DNA from: Reclinomonas americana ATCC 50394
Taxonomy: Eukaryota; Jakobida; Jakobea; Jakobida
Assembly: GCA_048213135.1 (NCBI GenBank)
Contig: PS015604.1
Location: 19,107-59,597 of the forward strand
Direction: 5' to 3'
Length of the DNA: 40,491 nt
In this document: piece after piece, positions 33,347-40,491 of the stretch
Position numbering within the stretch: position 1 is the stretch's first letter
Layout: every line of letters begins with the position of its first letter
Translations under genes and position numbers: made by a program
The notes under the pieces: model-generated
Told to the model about the DNA's origin: nothing
The model's database searches: none
What the model saw: only the letters and a program-made list of their open reading frames with translations

Positions 33347-33974
33347 CATGTCACTGGCGGCCGCGGTGTTGGTCGCGGAGCGAGCGATGTTACCGAAGGA
33401 GTTGCAGCGGCGGCGGCAGTAGCTCCAAGAACGACTGGTTGTGGGGCGGTGACGGCGGCGGCAGCAGCAGCAGCGGCGGCGGCGGCGGCAGCGACACTCG
33501 CAGAAGTGGCAGTGTTGGTGGTGGTGGCTGTTGTTGTGATGGTGGTGGCGGTGGCAGCGGACTTCGTATGCACTGGCGCCCGCGCTGCTGCCGGCGGCGA
33601 CGGTGGTGGTCGTGGCGGTTCCGGTTGCTGTTGTGGTGGTGCTGGCGGTGGCGGTAGTGGCGGTGTTGCTCTCGGCCGCTGCAGTGGTGCGCTGGCGGCA
33701 GTTGGCGAGGACTCTCGCGCTCCGACGGCGACTGGCAAAGCGGTGGCGGTCGTCACGGCCGACAAGGCCCACAACTTGCTGCCGAGCTTGCCAACTGATT
33801 TGAAGCCGGGTTTCTGCGGCGACAGCTGAGACGGCGGTGACATTGCTGGTGGTGATCGTGGTGGTGAAGGCGGGGCGCACAGCATGGCGATCTCGTTTCG
33901 CGGACGCTTCTTCACGGCTGGCTGACCGGGCGGTGGTGCGATTTCGGGTTCTCGCGGTCGCTTCTCGCCCGCCA
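33347..33974 (-). CDS. Unrecognised protein, central low-complexity part with NLS-like motif, on a probably inverted contig
   Basis: The minus strand is open from one gap to the other. It begins AGEKRPREPEIAPPP, continues PAVKKRPRNEIA (two basic clusters spaced like a bipartite nuclear localisation signal) and GFKSVGKLGSKLWALSAVTT. It then becomes Pro-, Gln-, Thr- and Ala-rich (14 or so consecutive alanines). Third positions are G/C-rich in this frame, and plus-strand frames end in stops. The flanking parts of the gene are on the plus strand, so the contig is probably misoriented. A separate minus-strand gene is possible but would need both ends to lie in the gaps. Confidence 0.6.
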
Positions 33975-34371
33975 NNNNNNNNNNNNNNNNNNNNNNNNNN
34001 NNNNNNNNNNNNNNNNNNNNNNNNNNNNNNNNNNNNNNNNNNNNNNNNNNNNNNNNNNNNNNNNNNNNNNNNNNNNNNNNNNNNNNNNNNNNNNNNNNNN
34101 NNNNNNNNNNNNNNNNNNNNNNNNNNNNNNNNNNNNNNNNNNNNNNNNNNNNNNNNNNNNNNNNNNNNNNNNNNNNNNNNNNNNNNNNNNNNNNNNNNNN
34201 NNNNNNNNNNNNNNNNNNNNNNNNNNNNNNNNNNNNNNNNNNNNNNNNNNNNNNNNNNNNNNNNNNNNNNNNNNNNNNNNNNNNNNNNNNNNNNNNNNNN
34301 NNNNNNNNNNNNNNNNNNNNNNNNNNNNNNNNNNNNNNNNNNNNNNNNNNNNNNNNNNNNNNNNNNNNNNN
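33975..34371. other. Assembly gap (397 N)
   Basis: Gap on the right side of the contig 33347-33974. Confidence 0.99.
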
Positions 34372-34372
34372 T

Positions 34373-35107
34373 TATCTGATCAACACCAATGAGCATCCGG
34401 TACCCGATGGCGCACCGCAGCTGCCACACGATTACGCCACGGTGGGCATGCGCCAGTCGCTGCTGCCGCGCGTGATGGGCACCATCTTGTCGTCATTCGG
34501 CTCTTTCACCGACAAGATTTGGGCGGTCTTTGAGCCGCTCACACCCACCAGCGGCGCCACTTCCCGGTCACTGTACCTCGGACAGCACGCTGTCAAGTAC
34601 GAACAGGCACTGAAGGACTCGCTGTGGGACTTTCGCATCACGTTGGTGATTGCGGCCCCAGGTGCCGGTGAACAACCGGCGCCGGTGTTGTCGCCGCAGG
34701 CGATCGCACAGATGGCACTGCCGTTGGTGGCCCTTTACGAGCTGCGGACCGAGCAGGTACCGCAGCAATACGCACAAGGTTTGGTGCTCGGACCCACTCA
34801 CGATGTGTTGTGTTTACAGTGACAACTGACTCGCAATTGTATACACGGCGCAGTTCTGCCCGTCCCCCTGCAAGCCATCTGCATGTTGGACACCGACACC
34901 AACGAAGGCGGTGACGCGCTGAGTCGAGTACTGGCCAAGTACGTGGAAACGCACGATATCTGGGTGCACCGGGCGTGCGCTGACGAGTCGCCACTCCTGG
35001 CGCACGTGCGGTTACGTGGCTGTGCCGCGCAATCAGCCTCACTCGCGGCCAGCATCATCGGCGAAGTGGGTTTGGACTTGCAGTGGCGTGTCTACGCAGC
35101 GCAGTGA
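34373..35107 (+). CDS. Unrecognised protein, C-terminal part
   Basis: Open from the gap to 34778, where GTTTGG starts an intron in phase 1. It resumes at 34854 after GGCGCAG and ends at TGA 35105-35107. Conserved-looking segments are RQSLLPRVMGTILSSFGSFT, ALKDSLWDFRITLVIAAPG, MALPLVALYELRTEQVPQQY, AICMLDTDTNEGGDALSRVL, YVETHDIWVHRACADESPLL and SIIGEVGLDLQWRVYAAQ. These read as an alpha/beta domain, but I cannot place it in a family. The stop is 101 bp upstream of the LisH-TBCC-MINDY4 gene. Confidence 0.7.
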
Positions 35108-35208
35108 CCTGAATGAACGAAGGGTCTTCGTCGTTTACGATGCGGTCCTGATGTCCTCATTGCATCTTCTCTTTCTCACTGTGAGCCAGTGACCAGCAAG
35201 TGTCTCTC

Positions 35209-38200
35209 ATGTCTGTCAGCAGCGGCATCGACACCTGCGTCGACGCTTGCATTCGCGGTGCGTGAGTGTTTGTGGCGACAACTGACGTGAACACTGGTTT
35301 TCGCGCGCTCAACACCCGCAATCACTTGCACAGAGTACCTCAGTCGTCGCAAGTACAAACAGACACTGGCGGCGTTCGACGCAGAGAATGTGCGTCTTTC
35401 TTGTTCACTGTGTGTGTGTCTCTCTCTCTTTCTCACAGTGCATCGCAGCCTCGCAACTCATCGTCGATCTCTTCTCGAGGCGAGCTCGCCAAGCGTCTGT
35501 GCATTCAGTCCATCATCAAAGCCAATGAGAAGCGAGGTCGGCACTACTCTCGCACTTCACTCTCGCTGTGTGCCTCAAGCCTCATCGCGCTTGCACAGAT
35601 CCACCACTGGTCTCCTTCTTGGAGATGATCGTGTGGCATTTCATGGAGATTGCCGAGATCAAGAAGGAGAAGAAGCGACCGTCGACGGCTGCTGCTGCGG
35701 TGGAGGAGAGCAATGAGCGAGAGGAGGAGGTGCGCAAGCCAGTGCGACCGGCATCGGCGCACGGCAACCGACCGCGCATGCCCGAGAGCGACGGAGCAGC
35801 AGCAGAGGCACCACCGGCTGCTGCGAGCAAGGCTGGATCACTGCAAGTGCCGGCCTGTTTCGTCCACACGCCTTGTTGGTGATGTTGGTGGTCACACTCA
35901 CAAGGCATGTGTGTGCTTGCAGTCTTGTCCAAGCGACCGACGTCGGCACCGAGTGCGGCCACCAAGGCTGCCGAGCGAGAGGTTTTTTATTTGCAACGAT
36001 GCTGTCGATGATCGTGTGGTCTCTCCCCACTCACTCGTGACATATCTTTTGACAGGCGTGTGTCATTGTGAAAAAGACAGGCGAAACCATCTATCGCTAC
36101 CCCGGTCAGATCCACGGGTGCGCTCGTGCTTGCCGGCCATTGCATAGGAGTTGTCTTCTCATTGTGTTTTGTAGAAATTCAATGGTGCTGGAGGACCTCA
36201 CCAACTGCACCGTGTGCATATGCGATCACTGTGCGCAAATCACGGTCGACAACTGCCACGACTGTCGCATTCTGATTGGCGCCAGCAGCGGCTCTGTCTC
36301 CGTGCGCGATACGACTCGCTGCCGATTGTACATTTGCTGGTCTGTAATACTCTGTTCTTTCTGTTTCCCCTGCTGGCGCCTACCCCTTTCCTCTGTCGTC
36401 GTCATCGCATACAGCAAGCAATTCCGTACGCGTGGTCTCACCGACTCGGATGTGTGGATCTACTGCAAGACCGATCCGGGGATTGAGGATGCGACCAATC
36501 TGCGCTTCGGTCCGTTCAACGCCTTTTATCCACGTGCCGACGAACACTTTGACGTTGCGCAGCCCCATCATGCCCCCTTCCCCCAACTCCTGCTGATCGT
36601 CGCCGCAGGCCGCAAATCTCGAACGCGAGACCGATCGTCACGAGTTTGTGTACGATTTCAGTCCGCAAGCCACCCGCGACTTCCCGCTGCCACACTGGCG
36701 CGAGATGACACCCGCCGAGGCCGCTGCCGAGTGGATCATTGAGCTCCCGGAACCACTGGCCGGCTCGCCAGTGAAGCCGGAGAACTGGGGACCCCCCGTG
36801 CATCCCGTCGACCCGCAACGTCGTCCAACTGCAGTTTCGCGCCAAAATTCCCGTGCGCTGCGGTGAGTCACCCACAGATCCACACGCGCTCATGTCACGC
36901 CCGAGAATAACGCGCGAGACTGTGTACTGGTCTGCCTGAGAGGGAGAGTGAGGAGAAGAAGAAGGGAGGTGAAGAAAGCGCTGACTGTGTGTGTGACCAG
37001 GGAGGATGATCCGACGCCGCCCACTCGATCCAGTGCATTCGGTGCTTCCTCATCTGCTGGCTCCTCCTCTGCACCACGTGGAGCAGCAGCAGCAGGTGGA
37101 GGAGGAGGCGGACGCGGTCTCTTTGCAGACACTGCAAGTGCTGTGCCATCATCTCTGCGCAAAGGTGATTGGATGCACGCAGATGCGCGTTGTCTCTCCC
37201 TCCTTCTGTGTTGCTCACTCTGCACATGTGTGTACACACAGGTGACAGCGATGACGAGGATGATGGGCCACCGGCTGTGTTCCGCCGACCTTCGGCTGCT
37301 GCGGGTGGACGCAAGTCATCGTTGCGCATCTCTGTCATTCATACTTGTGTTTCGTCGCTCATTGACACTACTGCGGTGACAGTCATGGAGCGGTCGATGC
37401 CGACGAGACTCCCATGAAGGTCAACGAAGTGATGGAGGAGGAGGATTTGGACGACGAGTTGGAGGAGTTGGATCGTTGCGTCCGTCCCTTTCCTCATCCT
37501 TCCTCACCCATGGGCTGACGCGGTGAGCAGGCGTGGCGCGTCCGGCTGGTGGAGCACGAAGCAGTGCCGGCGGTGCTGGACCGTCGACTGGCCCGCGCAC
37601 TGTCAATATGCAGCGCGCGGAGCAGTTGACACCTGCTGTCAGCCGTCAGCTTCGCTTGTTGCGTGGCGTGGGCGCCTGTGCTGTCGATGCCACGTGCCTG
37701 ACCCGCCGCGTGCGTGTATGTTTTTTCCGCGCGTAGGTTGTTGCTGGGTGAGCGTCTGTTGACGCCTGACTCGTGGCTGCAACAAGGATTGTTCTTCGAA
37801 ACCAAGCAGGGCCTGCACTTTGGATTGGTCCAGAACAACGTGAGTAACGACGATGTGCATGGGGACTCTGTTGGAAGGCTGTCAACTCAGTACATGTGTG
37901 CCACCGCAGGGCGGCCCGTGTGGCGTGCTGGCGTGCATCAACGCGTACATTGTTTATTACATTTTGTTTGTGGAGCGTCGTGGCAACAGGTGATCACGTG
38001 TGCGGTTCTCCTCTTCCACGCCCACGAGACACTGAATGCGTTTCTATCGCGCCCTGCAGTTTCCCGCAAGTGGCGGAGCACATGCAACGATCGGCTTTGG
38101 TTTATGCCATCACCGAGGTCATTTGGAACGTGGCCGAGGAGACGGGCGGAAATCGCGCTGTGATTGCCATGTTACGTCGTGCGCACTCTCACGCTCTCTC

Positions 38201-39221
38201 TCTCTCTATTCTCACAATGTGCACTCGGCTCTCCCTGCAGTCCTGGCAAGGCGCGCAGTCGCAATGACATTAATTTCGAGCAGGTGCGCTCAATCATCGT
38301 GGACAGCAAGTCGCAAGTGTCGGAGACCGTCGAGCAGCATCTGGCGTCGGTGAGTCGCTCGTCTAATACCTGCACGTATCGCCCTCCCTCAGTTTCATCA
38401 CCGCCTTCTCATTATCTTTGATGACAGTTCCAAGAACGCGAAGGCCTCGGCGTGTTCATGGTCGCCATTAGCTGCGTGCTGACGCGCGGCATTGATCGTG
38501 TGCGGGCCGACATGGATACGCTGGTGTCGGACACGACGCTTATCTCGCAGCGCGGATACTGCTCGCAGGTATGCACTCACGCATCGTAGTTTCTGTGCGC
38601 ACATCAGACACGATGGCTGACATGCACCGTCAGGAAATGATCAATCTCATGCTCGTCGGCCGCGCATCGACCAACGTGTTTGACGGAATTCGCAAGCTGG
38701 AGGGTACGTTTTGTCGTGCAGCACTTTCCCGTCTCCTCCGCACTGACGTGTCGTGCAGGCGAAAGCATTGAGCTCAAGGGCATCCACAAGCGCTCCAAGA
38801 TCGGCTTCCTGACGCTGTTTGAGAAGTACGGGCACATGGAGGTCGGCGCACACTACAAGGAGCCTGTGAGCCCTATCTGGGTCATTTGCAGCGAGAGCCA
38901 CTACACCATCCTGTTCGCCAAGGAAGACATTCCATCGCGCCAACAGCAGCGCGGTCGCTTTGATCTGTGGTACTACGATCAGCTGGCGCAGCAGGATTCG
39001 TCCATCATTCTCACAATCGGTGTGTGTGTGTGGTGTCTCTTCTCTCTTCTCTCTCCTCACTCACTCACTCGCTCTCTTTGTGCCGTCGCGCAGACACCAG
39101 CAATCACGACTTCCAGCCACCAGACAGCGACAAGGAGCTGGTGCCGCCAATCGACGACGTGATTCGCACCAAGTGGAAGCACGGGCAGGTGGATTGGAAC
39201 GGCACACAACCCTTCCTGTAA
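35209..39221 (+). CDS. Fusion protein: LisH region, RP2/TBCC domain, MINDY4-type deubiquitinase
   Basis: Twenty-one exons: 35209-35257, 35334-35389, 35449-35536, 35599-35856, 35923-35981, 36056-36117, 36175-36339, 36415-36553, 36609-36862, 37001-37164, 37242-37320, 37383-37474, 37531-37693, 37737-37839, 37910-37989, 38060-38170, 38241-38349, 38428-38568, 38634-38703, 38759-39019, 39094-39221. Total 2631 nt, 876 residues, no phase conflict. LisH at 10-35 (CIREYLSRRKYKQTLAAFDA) and the following helices resemble the MINDY4 N-terminus. RP2/TBCC domain at about 171-310: NSMVLEDLTNCTVCICDHCA, ITVDNCHDC, KQFRTRGL (Arg250, equivalent to the RP2 arginine finger) and FVYDFSP. An acidic, Ser/Gly-rich linker follows. 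The MINDY4 catalytic domain is at about 495-876: VQNNGGPCGVLACINAY (Gln575, Cys581), WVICSESHYTILF (His795), FDLWYYD and the end WNGTQPFL. Predicted to cleave ubiquitin chains and perhaps act on an Arl GTPase. Confidence 0.88.
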
Positions 39222-39257
39222 AAAAAGCACCATTCTTCATTTTGATTGATTACCTCT

Positions 39258-40388
39258 CTATGATTGGGGTTGGTCGTCGGCTGATGGTTTCGGTCTCTTC
39301 CGCTCTGGACTCGACGTGGAGTCGCCAACCTCATCGCTCGCCACGCCCGCGGCATCGGCAGCCGAGGGACTGCGCGATCGCTTGGTGGTGACAGGAGCAG
39401 CAGCAGCAGCAGCAGCAGCGTCGACCTCCAACTCTGCGTCAAAGCTCGCCGCATATCTGGCCTCGATCGCCGCCACCGCCTCGGCCGCCTTTGCACGCAT
39501 GATAGCAGGCGACACGGTCGGCGCCGCCACCGACTCCTGCAACGATGCCACCGCCCTCGCCCCGGCCTTCTTGCTCCGCATGCGCATGAGCTGCGCCTGA
39601 ATCGCCGCCATTTGCGACGCCGCACTGCGCATCGCCACAGTCACATGAGCAGCCACAAGACGCGCAGAGAACAACAACAACAACGACAAAGCAACGCACG
39701 CAGAGGCAGCCTTGGCCGGCGCCGGCTTCTCCGCCTCCTTCTTCTTCGTCTTCTCCTCGCCCGTCGCCGGCTGCTGCGCCTCCGGCCGCTGCGCAACACG
39801 CATGATGAGCAGCATGGCCACTTGTCGCCCACTCATACAACACACGTACTCACCCGATCCTCCCAAAACTTCACTATCAGTCGTCGCCCTAAGAACTCCG
39901 TGCCATTCAACTCTTCGATCGCTCGCTCCGCATCCTGCATGCATTGTGAGCGCACGCAGGGCGGGGAGTGTGTGTGTGTGTAAGAGTGAGAGTGAGAGAC
40001 CTCACGCGTCTCATACTCGACCACCGCGTAGCCTCGTGGCTCTCCACGACGCGGACCACTCGTGTGAAACATGTACTCCAGTCGCGCAATCTTCCCGACT
40101 GGCGAGAACTTTTGCAGCACGTGAATCCTGCGTGGCGCAGTCAGTCCGTGAGCAACTGACATGAAAGAAAGAGGGAGAGAGAACGCAACTCGCGTGCTCT
40201 CAAGTCCAAGTTTCCCACAAACAGCTTGCATTCGACATTCTCCGCGCGTTCCTCTTTGGAGAACAGGTGCTCGCCAGTGCGCTCATAAGCCTGCACACAC
40301 ACAGAGTGTGTAAGTGACAGAGAGACAGGCTCACACACACAGAGAGAGCGCGCGCAACTCGATCACGAAAGCGACCGCGATTGCTCAT
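39258..40388 (-). CDS. RBM18: RNA-binding protein 18-like (single RRM)
   Basis: Exons: 40388-40359, 40290-40190, 40127-40001, 39934-39854, 39788-39700, 39624-39258. Total 795 nt, 264 residues. The RRM has RNP2 LFVGNL (33-38) and RNP1 RGYAVVEY (75-82). Between them lies FSPVGKIARLEYMFHTSGPR, matching the HKSG-type loop of RBM18, and DAERAIEELNGTEFLGRRLI follows. A Lys/Glu-rich linker leads to a helix (AKAAEAVAAIEARYAASF) like the RBM18 C-terminal AKIKAIEAKL segment, then a Ser/Arg/Lys-rich tail (SSPERKRPKPSADDQ). The protein is probably nuclear; its RNA targets are unknown. Introns 1 and 2 start with GTTGCG. The stop is 36 bp from the convergent stop of the fusion gene, so the two 3' ends probably overlap. 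Confidence 0.85.
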
Positions 40389-40491
40389 TAAGTGAGAGTG
40401 AAGAGGTGGCGCAATTTCGTTTCAAGCGCGCGCGCGAAATAAGAACTTTCTTTGACGCACCTCACACGCGTCACTCACTCACTCTCACTCA
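40389..40491. other. Upstream region of RBM18, to window end
   Basis: 103 bp with CG-alternating sequence (GCGCGCGCG) and TCACTCAC repeats. No gene is seen; it should hold the RBM18 promoter. Confidence 0.4.

Noticed and set aside
33449-33829. Plus-strand Ala/Val-rich ORF that could look like a membrane protein
   Set aside because: Reverse complement of a low-complexity Ala/Thr/Pro coding segment. The minus strand has basic motifs, G/C-rich third positions and an uninterrupted frame.
35209-39221. Two adjacent genes, an RP2 homologue and a MINDY4 homologue, instead of one fusion
   Set aside because: The TGA seen after ALR at 36863 lies inside a GTGAGT donor. Splicing to 37001 keeps the frame, and the N-terminal LisH region is MINDY4-like although it precedes the TBCC domain.

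Overview
This is a nuclear window from an intron-rich, gene-dense, GC-rich unicellular eukaryote. It uses the standard code, with introns of about 60-80 nt on average and neighbouring genes often separated by less than 150 bp. The gene set (two phospholipase B-like genes, a SDF2/MIR protein, mitochondrial BCKDH E1-beta, UBE2O, PSMD11, an ARK-like kinesin, RBM18, a MINDY4-type deubiquitinase) suits an amoeba-like or related free-living protist. I cannot name the lineage from sequence alone. I rebuilt the exon structures by hand from GT-AG or GC-AG boundaries, reading phase and family similarity. For ten of the multi-exon genes the whole exon set sums to an uninterrupted reading frame.

Layout from left to right: part of an unrecognised minus-strand gene; SDF2; BCKDHB; a convergent 14-exon UBE2O-type E2; a poorly explained 700 bp stretch; two small minus-strand genes (a probable complex I accessory subunit and a 56-residue coiled-coil protein); a divergent TMEM53/DUF829 gene; two tandem 16-exon phospholipase B-like genes; the kinesin; PSMD11; a convergent 17-exon protein with two PH domains; a decayed plus-strand pseudogene; a long intronless minus-strand gene that looks foreign (virus-like); an unrecognised gene with a nuclear-localisation-like segment; a large fused gene; and RBM18.

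The most interesting gene is at 35209-39221. Twenty-one phase-consistent exons join an N-terminal LisH region, an RP2/TBCC-type domain that keeps the arginine of the QFR motif, and a complete MINDY4 catalytic domain with its Gln, Cys and His. This predicts one 876-residue protein linking a possible Arl-GAP module to a deubiquitinase.

Two contigs between N gaps (2240-2872 and 33347-33974) are almost certainly placed in the wrong orientation. Each splits genes that become colinear when the contig is flipped. Many introns start with an unusual GTTGCG or GTTACG 5' splice site, and four start with GC. Three ubiquitin-proteasome genes (UBE2O, PSMD11, the MINDY4 fusion) lie in the same 40 kb, but they are interspersed with unrelated genes and nothing suggests co-regulation.
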